Source: CBDFLA01 sp965248915
Lineage (GTDB): Bacteria > Pseudomonadota > Alphaproteobacteria > M2410
Length of the DNA stretch: 64,000 nt
NCBI GenBank assembly: GCA_965248915.1
Contig: OZ252216.1
Coordinates: forward strand, 2,914,001-2,978,000
Reading direction: 5' to 3'
Part shown: one piece after another, positions 1-11,202 of the stretch
Layout: each line of letters opens with the position of its first letter
Position numbering within the stretch: the first letter of the stretch is position 1
Notes under the pieces: generated by a model
What the model saw: the letters and a program-made list of their open reading frames with translations, nothing else
What the model was told of the DNA's origin: nothing
Databases searched by the model: none
Position numbers and translations under genes: made by a program

Positions 1-2
1 TG

Positions 3-1018
3 GCCGCCTTCGGCGCGGCTCTGGGTGGCACAGATTCGATCTCAGTTCTGCCTTTTACCCATGCACTCGGGCAACCCACAAGCTTCGCACGCCGGGTCGC
101 CCGCAACAGCCAGATCATTTTGGCGGAAGAATCAAATCTTGGGCGTGTCATGGACCCTGCCGGTGGTTCCTGGGCTATAGAGAAATTCACCGACGATTAC
201 GCACGCACCGGCTGGGGCTACTTCCAAGACATTGAAGGGCAAGGCGGCATCGTCGCGGCAATCCGTTCTGGCTGGCTGCAAAGCTGGATTGCCAAAGCCA
301 AAGACGACCGCAGTGAGAAAGTGGCGACGCGAAAACTCCCCATCACCGGCGTCTCCGAATTCCCTGACCTACACGAGGCCGCGGTTGCCTTCGAGACCGT
401 GGATACCAGCGCCATCGCTGAAAAGAGAAGAAAACCAGCAAGTGGTGTAGACATCGAAAGCACCACCTTTGACAATCTTGTGAGCGCCGCTGAAGCAGGC
501 GCCACTCTAGGTGAATTGATGGCGCCTTTTGAGACGAAAGAAGAAACGTTCATCACTCTGACTCCTTATCGTCTTGCAGAAGACTTTGAAGCCCTACGTG
601 ACGCGAGCGACGCGCATCTGGAGCGCACCGGAAGCCGACCGCAAATCTTCCTCGCCAATATGGGAACCATCGCGGACTTCACAGCGCGCGCAACATTTGC
701 CAAAAACTTTTTTGAAGCCGGCGGCATCGAAGCACCGTCGAACGAAGGTTTCGAAACTCCCGTCGCTGCAGCTGATGCCTTTGCCGCCTCCAATACCACG
801 GTCGCCATTCTCTGTTCCAGCGACGGCAAGTATGCAGAAAACGCTAAGAGCTTTGCGAAAACGCTCAGAGCAAAAGGCGTGAACCGTCTTTATCTCGCAG
901 GGCAGCCGGGCGACAGGCGCGAAACACTTGAGGCGGCAGGCGTCGATGAGTTCATACACATCGGCTCAAACGTGCTCGATGTTTTGACCCGTGCCCACGA
1001 GACGTTGGGGGTCAAATC

Positions 1019-1022
<4 letters not shown>
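3..1022 (+). CDS. mutA: Methylmalonyl-CoA mutase small (beta) subunit, 5' truncated by window
   Basis: The reading frame is open from base 3 and runs to a stop that overlaps mutB by four bases, so the gene starts upstream of the window. About 339 residues are visible. The first visible part reads like the mutase TIM-barrel (GGTDSISVLPFTHALG, then AEESNLGRVMDPAGGS), followed by a C-terminal Rossmann-type domain (RPQIFLANMGTIADFTARA). That domain resembles the cobalamin-binding domain of the large subunit but lacks the DxHxxG motif, as expected for the non-catalytic partner in alpha-beta mutases. With MutB it would interconvert (R)-methylmalonyl-CoA and succinyl-CoA in propionate metabolism. 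Identification is firm; the true start cannot be seen. Confidence 0.93.
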
Positions 1023-3205
<2,183 letters not shown>

Positions 3206-3352
3206 GTTTCGACTGTTCCGATCACCAAGAGTGAGAATTTGGTCAACTCAATATAGAAAATCCTTTTCTTGAGTGATAAACAATGAGATAAGGTTTCTAG
3301 CTATACAACTATTCATAAATTTTCTCATTTGGTACGATGGGTGCCGCACTCC

Positions 3353-3550
3353 ATGGGCAACACGTCAAAATCGCTGGCAGCGATTGTAACCATTCTTGCG
3401 ATCATCACCGTGGTCGTCGGCGGATTGTTCCTTTTTACCTATTCAATGGTGGTTGCCAAACGGGAACCAGCGCCAGAGACCGAGACCGAGACCGAGACCG
3501 TACCTCTTGTGGATCCCCAACGACGGGTCAAACCACAACCGGAGGACTAA
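3353..3550 (+). CDS. Small single-pass membrane protein, unknown
   Basis: A 65-aa reading frame starts at ATG 3353; TTG 3329 is an in-frame alternative giving 73 aa. It has one strong hydrophobic segment (residues ~8-33, SLAAIVTILAIITVVVGGLF) followed by a charged tail. The tail holds an acidic ETETETET stretch encoded by four tandem GAGACC hexamers at 3476-3500. No clear ribosome-binding site precedes either start. The codon pattern and the membrane segment make it plausible as a small inner-membrane protein, but I do not recognise a family, and it may be a chance ORF. Confidence 0.45.
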   Translation: MGNTSKSLAAIVTILAIITVVVGGLFLFTYSMVVAKREPAPETETETETVPLVDPQRRVKPQPED

Positions 3551-3611
3551 CAGTCGCAAGTCCTTTTCTCTTCAGCTTGTATGTAGAGCGCGCACAGTAC
3601 ATGACGATCCA

Positions 3612-4439
3612 ATGACGAACTCCATCTCCAATGCCCAACACCTCAAAGACGAGCAATACAAGACGTCTGCAAATCTCAAAATGCGCATGGCGCTCTATGA
3701 GCACTCCAAAGGCCCCAAGCAGCAAAGTTGGCACGACTTCGTCCTTGATCACCTAGCGTTAGAAATTTCAGACCGCGTCATCGATTTCGGTTGCGGTCAC
3801 GCGGTTCTGTGGCAAAAGTTGAAAGAGATCGGATCGTTACCAACAGACCTCACATTGGTCGATCTCTCAGAAGGCATGCTGCAAGAGGCAAGAGCGGCAC
3901 TCGGCGATGATCCCACCTACATTGCCCACGATCTCAACCAACCTCTCGAAACGGACCAGACCTATGATGCGCTCATCGCCCTTCACATGCTCTATCATTT
4001 GGACGACCCACTCGCAGGTCTAGACAACATGGTCGCGCGATTGAACTCAAAGGGTAGTGCGTATATCGGCCTCAATCAGCCCGGCGGCTTTAGGGAAATG
4101 TATCGGCTCATCAACAGGTTCGAAACCCGTGAAACTGTGCCGTCACAAGGGATCAACCCGCCGCCACATCCCGATGTTGTGGTCAAACATCTCAAAAATT
4201 CATTCGAAAGGAATGAGACTATTGTCTCCGAGGGAGCCGTCTATGTGAGCAATGCAAAACCCCTGTGTGATTATATCCTCAGCATGGAGACATTGCATGG
4301 CAATCGCTATCAGGACCCGGACCGTCGCGATGCGTTGTTTGCTTTTCTGACAGAAGAAGTCGTACGCGCCGTCAATAATGATGGCGCCCTCATTTTGCGC
4401 AAGGCGGCAGTCCTATTAAAATTTGACGGTAAGAAGTAG
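3612..4439 (+). CDS. Class I SAM-dependent methyltransferase
   Basis: The predicted product is 275 aa from ATG 3612. The open frame extends to 3396 but the upstream part is low-complexity sequence overlapping the previous ORF. The SAM-binding motif I is RVIDFGCGHAVLWQKL, with the acidic motif LTLVDLSEGMLQEAR (carboxylate for the SAM ribose) and a post-motif LIALHMLYHLDDPLAGLDNM, typical of the Methyltransf_11/25 Rossmann fold. The substrate cannot be told from sequence. It sits between mutB and meaB without obvious functional connection. Confidence 0.8.
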   Translation: MTNSISNAQHLKDEQYKTSANLKMRMALYEHSKGPKQQSWHDFVLDHLALEISDRVIDFGCGHAVLWQKLKEIGSLPTDLTLVDLSEGMLQEARAALGDDPTYIAHDLNQPLETDQTYDALIALHMLYHLDDPLAGLDNMVARLNSKGSAYIGLNQPGGFREMYRLINRFETRETVPSQGINPPPHPDVVVKHLKNSFERNETIVSEGAVYVSNAKPLCDYILSMETLHGNRYQDPDRRDALFAFLTEEVVRAVNNDGALILRKAAVLLKFDGKK

Positions 4440-4446
4440 ACCGCAC

Positions 4447-4809
4447 CTATTCTGGCTTGTCGCCTAAGACGAACCGCACTGTCGCTCGCAACACGATCCA
4501 CATCGCCGGCACCAAAGCAAACGTCCAAATACCAATCTGTGTCCAAGCGCCTGGGATCATGTAGAGGGGCGCTAAGAATGCGAACTCCTGCAGCGGTGTT
4601 CGTATGAAGCTGGTGGTCTTGGTTTTGAAAACCCCGGACACATCATCGTGCCGTCCAAGCCAGGCGAGCAGAACCGAGCGCCCAATGGCCGAAACCGAAA
4701 ACGCGATGGCCGCAAGCTCAAAAGAATTGCCGCGGTAGGCGATCCAGGTGACGTAACCAACCCCCAGACCTGTCGCGATTGAAATGATTCCCCGTATCAG
4801 TCTCAACAT
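4447..4809 (-). CDS. Integral membrane protein, unknown
   Basis: The frame encodes 120 aa from the ATG at 4809, which is preceded by a purine-rich GGGGTGGGA; a longer 138-aa form from 4863 is possible. Three hydrophobic stretches are visible (LRLIRGIISIATGLGVGYVT; FELAAIAFSVSAIGRSVLLA; IPGAWTQIGIWTFALVPAMW). It is convergent with the methyltransferase, with only 7 bases between stops, and divergent from meaB. No family recognised. Position next to mutB/meaB gives no functional hint. Confidence 0.6.
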   Translation of the reverse strand: MLRLIRGIISIATGLGVGYVTWIAYRGNSFELAAIAFSVSAIGRSVLLAWLGRHDDVSGVFKTKTTSFIRTPLQEFAFLAPLYMIPGAWTQIGIWTFALVPAMWIVLRATVRFVLGDKPE

Positions 4810-4935
4810 ATTCCCACCCCCTTTATGCCATGTCAGTCTAGTACAGATCGGGGTGACGGCCAAATTGGGGCGGGCTCTTGCAATTTACCCCTCATTCTGT
4901 CATCCCCGAAAGAGCCCGACAATGACAGGTGATAT

Positions 4936-5925
4936 GTGGTAAAGCCCAACCGTCCCACCGTTAAAGAACTGATCGAAGGCGTGCGTGCAGGCGACCGCTC
5001 CCTGCTCGCCCGCGCCATCACCTTGATCGAGTCGAACAATCCTGAGCATGCAGGGGACGCTCAAGAAGTCTTGGTGGCATTGCTTCCAGAAACCGGCAAA
5101 GCCCACCGCATCGGCATCACCGGCGTGCCCGGCGTTGGCAAGTCAACCTTCATTGAGGCTTTCGGCAAAAACTTGACAAAGCAAGGCCACAAAGTCGCCG
5201 TTCTCGCCGTCGACCCCACCTCAAGCCGCACTGGTGGATCGATCCTCGGTGACAAAACGCGCATGGGCACCCTTGCCGCCGACAAGGACGCGTTCATCCG
5301 CCCCTCGCCATCGTCCGGCACACTCGGCGGCGTCGGCCGCATGACCCGCGAGACCATGGCGATTTGTGAAGCGGCGGGCTTTGATGTTGTGTTGGTGGAA
5401 ACCGTCGGCGTCGGACAGTCTGAAACCGTCGTCGCCGAAATGGTCGATTTCTTCTTGGTACTGATGTTGCCAGGCGCTGGCGATGAACTTCAGGGGATCA
5501 AGAAAGGCGTGATCGAAATCGCTGACATGATTGCGGTCAACAAGGCCGATGGGAACAACGGCCCTCGCCGTGCCCAAGCCGCGATGCGCGAATACAAAAC
5601 CGCCCTTGACATCATGACACCCCACTCGCCCAATTGGCGCCCGCCGGTGGTCACCTGCTCGGGTCTTAAGAACACAGGTCTCGACGAGATTTGGGCCAAG
5701 GTCGAAGAACATCGCGCCACCTTGTCAAAGTCAGGCGAACTCGCGGACAAACGCACAAGCCAACAGATCCGCTGGATGTACGCCATGATCGAAGACCGGC
5801 TCATGGCCCGGGTGCACGGCAACAAGAAGATCGCCGCGCGTCTGAAAGCCCTCGAAGCAGAAATCTCCGACGGCAAAACCACCCCCACCCTGGCAGTCAA
5901 AGAAGTGTTGGGAATGTTGGTATAA
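4936..5925 (+). CDS. meaB: Methylmalonyl-CoA mutase-associated GTPase MeaB (ArgK type)
   Basis: The product is 329 aa from GTG 4936. It is a G3E-family P-loop GTPase: Walker A GVPGVGKST at residues 63-71, a switch region LVETVGVGQSE near 153-163, and the guanine-specificity motif NKAD at 202-205. MeaB binds methylmalonyl-CoA mutase, gates delivery of adenosylcobalamin and protects the enzyme from inactivation. Presence within 2 kb of mutAB matches that role. Its C-terminal helical segment (IRWMYAMIEDRLMARV) resembles the MeaB dimerisation arm. Confidence 0.94.
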   Translation: MVKPNRPTVKELIEGVRAGDRSLLARAITLIESNNPEHAGDAQEVLVALLPETGKAHRIGITGVPGVGKSTFIEAFGKNLTKQGHKVAVLAVDPTSSRTGGSILGDKTRMGTLAADKDAFIRPSPSSGTLGGVGRMTRETMAICEAAGFDVVLVETVGVGQSETVVAEMVDFFLVLMLPGAGDELQGIKKGVIEIADMIAVNKADGNNGPRRAQAAMREYKTALDIMTPHSPNWRPPVVTCSGLKNTGLDEIWAKVEEHRATLSKSGELADKRTSQQIRWMYAMIEDRLMARVHGNKKIAARLKALEAEISDGKTTPTLAVKEVLGMLV

Positions 5926-5945
5926 TCTATTTGCCGGTGTTCAAT

Positions 5946-7043
5946 TCAGGTATTCGACCGAACCACCGACCAAACTGCCCCAATGATCGAGCTCGCCGGA
6001 TGTTTGCTTTCATTGCTGAAAACGACAATAACGATACCTAGTTCTGACGCCCAAAAATAACCAGCTTCAAAAACATCATTGGCACCAAAAGACACTGCGT
6101 ATGGGTCACCGGACTTGAATCTTTCAGAGAAATAGCTGTGATACGACTTCAACCCCTTGCCGCCCACCAGCTTGCCTGAACCCAAGGCATCAAACATCTT
6201 TGCCAAGTCGATTGCATCTGAATACATGCCGCCGGACCCTCTAAGAATCCACGAAGGGCCGTCCGATTGCCATGGCCAATCCAGTGTCGTACCCCAACGA
6301 CTTCCATCAATGTACCCAACCGCTACATCGTCTCTTCCATATCCCGGAATGAGATATCCTGTCCGTGTCATATTGGCTGGTTTGAATATGTTCTCAGAGA
6401 TATATTGCTCATATGGCAGTCCCGACACCTCTTCGATGACGACAGCCAGCAGTCCATATCCAAAGTTCGAATACAGCTCGTCGCCCTCCGGCACGCTCTG
6501 AAGTTGTGACATCAGTGTTCGATGCACGAGCTGTTCTTTCGATATCATTATCCCGTCAATTTCAGGTGTGAAAGGGATGGGACGAAAATTCTCATCAACA
6601 ATATCTGCTAAACCAGAAGTGTGTGTAAGGATGTCAACGAGCCGAATGTCTTTCTTGTCATCCGGTACGTTTGGGAAATGTTGGTCCAGCCTGTCTTCGA
6701 CACTCAGAAGACCCCTTTCATCTAATTGATAAACTGCAAGAAACGTCATCTCTTTGACAAGAGATCCAATGTCATATGGTGTATACGGCGTATTACGCTC
6801 ATGCGCCTCACGATCAGCGAACCCGTACCCTCGTTGAAACAGAACCGATCCATGTTGTTTGACCACCACGACGCCCGATCCACCCTCAGCTTCCCAAGAC
6901 AGGAGTTTTTCGTTCAGTGTCGATTCCAGGTCCAAAGTATGATTCGAGCCCACGCTTCGACAAGAAATAGGGATCGAAACAACAAGAAGAAAAGTCGCGA
7001 ACCTTGATATCATCTCATTCATCAAATCAGTTCCATCTGCCAT
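5946..7043 (-). CDS. Serine hydrolase of the beta-lactamase/PBP (class C-like) family
   Basis: The predicted product is up to 365 aa (in-frame ATGs at 7043 and 7022). The active-site S94-x-x-K97 (GSLVKEM) is followed by Y191-S-N193 (YSNFGYG), the SxxK and YxN motifs of class C beta-lactamases and low-molecular-weight PBPs. A canonical KTG/HTG is not obvious near the C-terminus. The N-terminus has a hydrophobic segment (FATFLLVVSIPISC), so the protein is exported, perhaps as a lipoprotein with a weak lipobox. The substrate could be a peptide, ester or cell-wall fragment. The gene is convergent with meaB and less GC-rich than its neighbours. Confidence 0.85.
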   Translation of the reverse strand: MADGTDLMNEMISRFATFLLVVSIPISCRSVGSNHTLDLESTLNEKLLSWEAEGGSGVVVVKQHGSVLFQRGYGFADREAHERNTPYTPYDIGSLVKEMTFLAVYQLDERGLLSVEDRLDQHFPNVPDDKKDIRLVDILTHTSGLADIVDENFRPIPFTPEIDGIMISKEQLVHRTLMSQLQSVPEGDELYSNFGYGLLAVVIEEVSGLPYEQYISENIFKPANMTRTGYLIPGYGRDDVAVGYIDGSRWGTTLDWPWQSDGPSWILRGSGGMYSDAIDLAKMFDALGSGKLVGGKGLKSYHSYFSERFKSGDPYAVSFGANDVFEAGYFWASELGIVIVVFSNESKHPASSIIGAVWSVVRSNT

Positions 7044-7278
7044 GCGTACAAACTATGAAATTGCCAACCATAAGGAATCTTGCTCACGTTCAATAGAAGC
7101 TCGAGGTTTTTCAAGACCCTGCATATCGACGAAACCCTTCTCAAAGGGCCCCTGCCCACAGGAGTATCATGACATCTAAGCTTGCCGCCAAGTTTTACGG
7201 AGCAAGATGGCGGTCCCCCTTGCCCACACCCCCTCCCTCGCCTACCTTTCTTGACAAAAGAACGAGAGGGAGAGGCCC

Positions 7279-8685
7279 ATGACCGCGCCGTCACAAGAAC
7301 TCATGGCTAAGATCGCGAGCATCGTCGGGGAAAACGGCGTGATCGAGGACGAAATGCGCGGCCCCGGACCCATCGTGCGCCCCCACAACACGCAAGAAGT
7401 GGCGGCCGTTTTAAAACTTTGCAATGACGCCGGTCACCCCGTCGTGCCCATGGGCGGCAACACCACCATGGTGCAAGGCACCCACCGGATGTTGGATGAG
7501 ATCGCGATATCCTTGGAGCGCATGAACGAAATCGAAGAGATCGATGAAGCCTCGCGCACCATGACCGTCGGCGCCGGCGCCATTTTGCAAACCGTGCAAG
7601 AAGCTGCCGCAGAAAAGAATTTGCTCTTCGCCCTCGACCTTGGCGGACGCGGGTCCGCCACCATCGGCGGCAACATTTCCACTAATGCCGGTGGCAACCG
7701 CGTCATCCGCTACGGCATGGCCCGCGACATGGTGCTCGCGGTAGAAGCGGTACTGCCCGACGGCACTATTCTGCCCATGCAAGGCAAAGCGCTCAAGAAC
7801 AACACCGGCTATGATTTAAAGCATCTCTTCATCGGCAATGAAGGCACGTTGGGCATTGTTACCCGCGCCATCCTGCGCCTGCGCCCCTTGCCCACGAGCG
7901 AGAACTGCGCCTGGGTCTCTTGTCCTAGTTACGAGGCTCTCACCGGGTTTTTGAACTATATGGAGGCCGAAGCCGCTGGCACGCTCTCTTCCTTTGAGGT
8001 GATGTGGAAAGACTATTATGAATTCATCACCGGCGACACCACACCGCATTCACCACCGGTCGAACCAGGCGCTCCGTATACGGTTCTTCTTGAAGCTCTG
8101 GGTGCCGACCAGGCACGGGATCATGAACGATTTGAAGAAATACTGGCCGGTGCTTACAAGAAAGAACTAATCTCCGACGCCATCATCGCCAAGAACGAAG
8201 CCGAGCGGCGCGCCTTGTGGGAAATTCGCGACGACGTTTTCCAAATGGCAGTGATCGCCCCCTTGTTCGCCTTTGATATTGCCGTCGCCATTTCTGACAT
8301 GGAAACCTATACGACCAAATTGAAAGCGACGTTCATGGACAAATGGCCGGACCATAAACTCTTCATCTTCGGACATTTGGGAGACGGCAATTTGCACGTC
8401 ATCGCCGCTGTCGGCGACGGATCCGATGAAACCCACAAAGCGGTTGAAGAAGCGGTCTATGCCGGTGTGCGCGACCTCAATGGATCGGTCTCCGCCGAGC
8501 ACGGCATTGGCCTTGAAAAACGCGCATACCTGAATTGGACCCGGTCGCCGGAAGAAATTGTCCTCATGAAACAGATCAAACAGATCTTCGACCCCAAAGG
8601 CATCATGAACCCGGGCAAGCTCTTCGACGATGAGACGCTCGCAAGGCCCGACGCCGTATCGCCGGTGAGCCCGGCAAGTCAATAA
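7279..8685 (+). CDS. FAD-binding oxidase/2-hydroxyacid dehydrogenase (GlcD/D2HGDH type)
   Basis: The 468-aa protein has a PCMH-type FAD domain (PVVPMGGNTTMVQG near 55-67; GGNISTNAGGNRVIRYG near 130-146) and the C-terminal FAD-oxidase domain with GHLGDGNLHV at 365-374 and AEHGIGLEKR further on. Both belong to the glycolate oxidase GlcD, D-lactate and D-2-hydroxyglutarate dehydrogenase group. The usual reaction oxidises a D-2-hydroxyacid to the 2-oxoacid and passes electrons to a quinone, ETF or cytochrome. The precise substrate cannot be assigned. The ATG follows AGAGGGAGAGG, a good ribosome-binding site. Confidence 0.9.
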   Translation: MTAPSQELMAKIASIVGENGVIEDEMRGPGPIVRPHNTQEVAAVLKLCNDAGHPVVPMGGNTTMVQGTHRMLDEIAISLERMNEIEEIDEASRTMTVGAGAILQTVQEAAAEKNLLFALDLGGRGSATIGGNISTNAGGNRVIRYGMARDMVLAVEAVLPDGTILPMQGKALKNNTGYDLKHLFIGNEGTLGIVTRAILRLRPLPTSENCAWVSCPSYEALTGFLNYMEAEAAGTLSSFEVMWKDYYEFITGDTTPHSPPVEPGAPYTVLLEALGADQARDHERFEEILAGAYKKELISDAIIAKNEAERRALWEIRDDVFQMAVIAPLFAFDIAVAISDMETYTTKLKATFMDKWPDHKLFIFGHLGDGNLHVIAAVGDGSDETHKAVEEAVYAGVRDLNGSVSAEHGIGLEKRAYLNWTRSPEEIVLMKQIKQIFDPKGIMNPGKLFDDETLARPDAVSPVSPASQ

Positions 8686-8699
8686 AGTGAAAAGGACCC

Positions 8700-8771
8700 T
8701 CAACCAACCGCAGCAATAAGAACAAGACCGGTTGAAAAAGCACACGCGAGAGCAGTTAAGACGTTCAACAT
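8700..8771 (-). CDS. 23-aa hydrophobic small protein (paralogue 1)
   Basis: On the minus strand a 23-codon frame opens with ATG at 8771, preceded by GGTGGGGAATAACAAA, which carries a GGGGAA Shine-Dalgarno-like run. The peptide is one hydrophobic helix containing LTALACAFSTGLVL. A second 23-codon frame at 20483-20554 has the same length and the same pattern (T6, L8-A9-C10, F12-S13, L16-V17), which is hard to get by chance. Both lie in otherwise empty spacers, on the minus strand, just past the 3' end of a plus-strand gene. It is probably a single-pass membrane peptide; function unknown. Confidence 0.6.
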   Translation of the reverse strand: MLNVLTALACAFSTGLVLIAAVG

Positions 8772-8968
8772 TTTGTTATTCCCCACCATTGATCGTTTCC
8801 GTTTGGCCTCAAGGCCGTGAGGTCAATCTGGCCCTGGATTGAGGCCTGAAAAGGCAATAACTATGGCTCGTCCGTGATCAATTCAGGCGATTCTGGGGCA
8901 TTCCATTTGCCAAATTACATCTGCGCCAGACGATTCCGCCGTGCTAACGTCGAAGTCTGTTGTTTGCA

Positions 8969-8997
8969 TTGAATTTGGCTGACTTCCCGCATATGAT
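8969..8997 (+). promoter_or_regulatory. Sigma70-type promoter of the Yej-like ABC operon
   Basis: TTGAAT (8969-8974) is separated by 17 bases from TATGAT (8992-8997), a good match to -35/-10 consensus. The predicted start of transcription is near 9004, leaving a leader of about 75 bases before the first permease gene, and the 15-bp palindrome at 9043 lies within this leader. The spacer from 8772 to 8968 shows no gene. Confidence 0.55.
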
Positions 8998-9042
8998 CCG
9001 CCGGTCTTTTGGGGGGACAGCATCTAAATTCAGGGTTCACAG

Positions 9043-9057
9043 GTAAACATTGTTTAC
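9043..9057. promoter_or_regulatory. 15-bp perfect palindrome, likely operator
   Basis: GTAAACA-T-TGTTTAC is a perfect inverted repeat with a one-base centre. It lies 21 bases upstream of the first permease start and about 45 bases after the predicted -10 box, a position suited to a repressor. The cognate regulator is not identifiable in this window. Confidence 0.5.
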
Positions 9058-9078
9058 ACAAGGGTGATTTAGACCTCT

Positions 9079-10101
9079 ATGCGCGATTATTTCTTTCGGC
9101 GTCTTTTGCTGATTCCCCCAACACTACTGGGCGTCACAATTATCGTTTTCGTGATCACGCGTTTGGTTCCAGGGGGCCCCTTGGAACGCGCCATTATGGA
9201 GGCGCAACAATTCGACGCTTCTGGCGGTGGCGGCGGCGGTCAAGCCGGTCAAGAAATGGCGCTCTCCGAAGAGCAACTCCAACAACTCAAAGAATACTAC
9301 GGCTTCGACAAACCCGTTCTTGTTTCTTATGCCGACTGGGTCGGTAAAGTTTTGCGAGGCGATCTGGGTACGTCATATCGCTACAACGAGCCGGTTTGGG
9401 ACGTGATCAAGGAGCGCTTTCCAATCTCGCTTTACTATGGCCTTGTCACTTTGGTGATAACCTACGGGGTCTGCATACCGCTTGGCATACTAAAAGCGCT
9501 CAAACACAAAACCCTCATAGACAATGTGACCTCCATATTCATATTCGTGGGCTATGCCATCCCGGGCTACGCCCTCGGAGCCCTACTGTTGCTTTACTTC
9601 TCGGTGCGGCTTGAATGGTTCCCCATGGGCAATTTTGTGAGTTTCGATTACGACGACCTTTCGCCTTGGGGTAAAGCCAAAGACATCATCAATCATTCCG
9701 TCTTGCCGCTGATTTGTTATCTGGTTGGGTCATTTGCCTTCGTCACATTGTTGATGAAGAACCACCTCATGGACAATCTGGCCGCCGACTACATTCGTAC
9801 CGCAGTTGCTAAAGGCGTCGCCTTTCGAAAAGCAGTTACCGGCCACGCACTGCGAAATTCCATGATCCCGATCGCAACGACCTTTGGTCAGAACATCACA
9901 CTGCTTGTGTCTGGGTCGTTCTTGATTGAGTTCATCTTTGACATCAACGGTTTTGGGCTTTTGGGCCTGACCGCCATTTTTGATCGCGACTACCCGATTG
10001 TTATGGGCGTCATCTTTTTGTCGAGCCTCCTCCTTTTGATCGGCAACATCATTTCCGACTTCCTGGTCGCGCTTGTCGATCCCAGGATCCGGTTTAGTTA
10101 A
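9079..10101 (+). CDS. ABC transporter permease, YejB/OppB-like
   Basis: This 340-aa inner-membrane permease has the N-terminal LLIPPTLLGVTIIVFVITRL segment, a periplasmic insert with a glycine run (residues ~50-60), and about six membrane helices. The cytoplasmic EAA loop reads IRTAVAKGVAFRKAVTGHAL, for contact with the ATPases. The glycine-rich insert and the KEYYGFDKPVLVSYADW stretch are more like YejB (microcin C/peptide type) than DppB. It is the first gene of a seven-gene transporter operon and is followed by its partner after 12 bases. The substrate is probably a peptide or modified peptide. Confidence 0.9.
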   Translation: MRDYFFRRLLLIPPTLLGVTIIVFVITRLVPGGPLERAIMEAQQFDASGGGGGGQAGQEMALSEEQLQQLKEYYGFDKPVLVSYADWVGKVLRGDLGTSYRYNEPVWDVIKERFPISLYYGLVTLVITYGVCIPLGILKALKHKTLIDNVTSIFIFVGYAIPGYALGALLLLYFSVRLEWFPMGNFVSFDYDDLSPWGKAKDIINHSVLPLICYLVGSFAFVTLLMKNHLMDNLAADYIRTAVAKGVAFRKAVTGHALRNSMIPIATTFGQNITLLVSGSFLIEFIFDINGFGLLGLTAIFDRDYPIVMGVIFLSSLLLLIGNIISDFLVALVDPRIRFS

Positions 10102-10113
10102 GAGGCGCGTCAA

Positions 10114-11194
10114 ATGGCTTTCGGTATCAAACTCAATCCCATCACGGTCAAACAACTCAACCGATTCCGTCACATCAAGCGGGGATATTACTCCTTCCTC
10201 GCTTTGGTTGGTTTTTTGTTGATTAGTTTCTTAGGGCCTGTTCTTGTTGGCAACCGTGCCCTCGTTGTGTCCTATCAGGGCGAACTTTCCTTTCCAGTTC
10301 TAAGTGGACAACACGCAGGAACAGAATACGGTTTCGACTACGCTTACGACACCAATTACCGAGACCTGCAAGCGCGTTTCAAAGAAGAAGACAAGGGCGA
10401 CTGGCTCATCATGCCGCCGGTGCCATTCAACGCCTATGAGAACGACGCGGTCGATGGAGTCTTTAAGCCCGATGCGCCGAACGCCTCCAAACAACACTAT
10501 TTTGGCACTGACACCACGGGCCGAGATATTTTCGCGCGGCTCTTTTACGGCACTCGCATTGCGCTTCTTTTCGCGCTCGCCTTTCTTGTCGCGACCTACG
10601 GCATAGGTGTCGCCATCGGATGTGCCATGGGATACTTCGGCGGCCTATTCGATCTTGTCTTTCAGCGATTGATTGAAATTTGGTCGAACATTCCATTTCT
10701 CTACATGGTGATCATCGTCTTCTCGGTCATCCCGTCGACCTTCTCGACCACCATCTCGCGCATATTTCATTTTATTGGGCGTCTTGGTTCTCTTTTCTTG
10801 GACCGCAATGACCTATTACATGCGCACCGCTACCTACAAAGAAAAAGAGCGTGATTATACGGCCGCCGCAAAACTCGTTGGCGCCTCAACACCACGCATC
10901 ATTTTCAAGCACATTTTGCCAAATACGATTTCAACGCTGGTGACCTTCGCGCCTTTCACCGTTGTGGGCGCCATTACATCAATCACCGCGTTAGATTTTT
11001 TGGGCTTCGGATTGCCGCCGCCCACACCGAGTTTGGGGGAACTCCTAAAACAGGGAACAGCAACACTCAGAACCGCACCATGGATTGTCTCGTCAGCGTT
11101 TGGAACGCTGGTGGTGATCCTGACACTTGTCACCTTCATTGGTGAAGCTGTGCGCGAGTCGTTTGATCCCAAGAAGTTCACGATTTACCAGTGA
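10114..11194 (+). pseudogene. ABC transporter permease, YejE/OppC-like, single-base frameshift
   Basis: The N-terminal part (10114 to about 10768) reads as a YejE-like permease (VVSYQGELSFPVL; QHYFGTDTTGRDIFARL). The rest continues in the next frame (ILLGVLVLFSWTAMTYYMRT, then an EAA loop KERDYTAAAKLVGASTPRII). The switch falls at ATATTTCATTTTATT near 10763-10775, where removing one base restores IFILLGVLV. The total length of 1081 bases is exactly one base more than 360 codons. Both halves are well conserved, so this is either a very recent mutation or an assembly error. If real, the transporter would lack its second permease. Confidence 0.85.
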
Positions 11195-11202
11195 GGATAT
11201 TC

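Noticed and set aside
3206..3352. Possible terminator or riboswitch after mutB
   Set aside because: The spacer is A/T-rich but I find no stable stem with a U-tract or conserved riboswitch core.
3396..3611. N-terminal extension of the methyltransferase
   Set aside because: It overlaps the small membrane ORF and is arginine/proline-rich repeat translation; ATG 3612 gives a normal family length.
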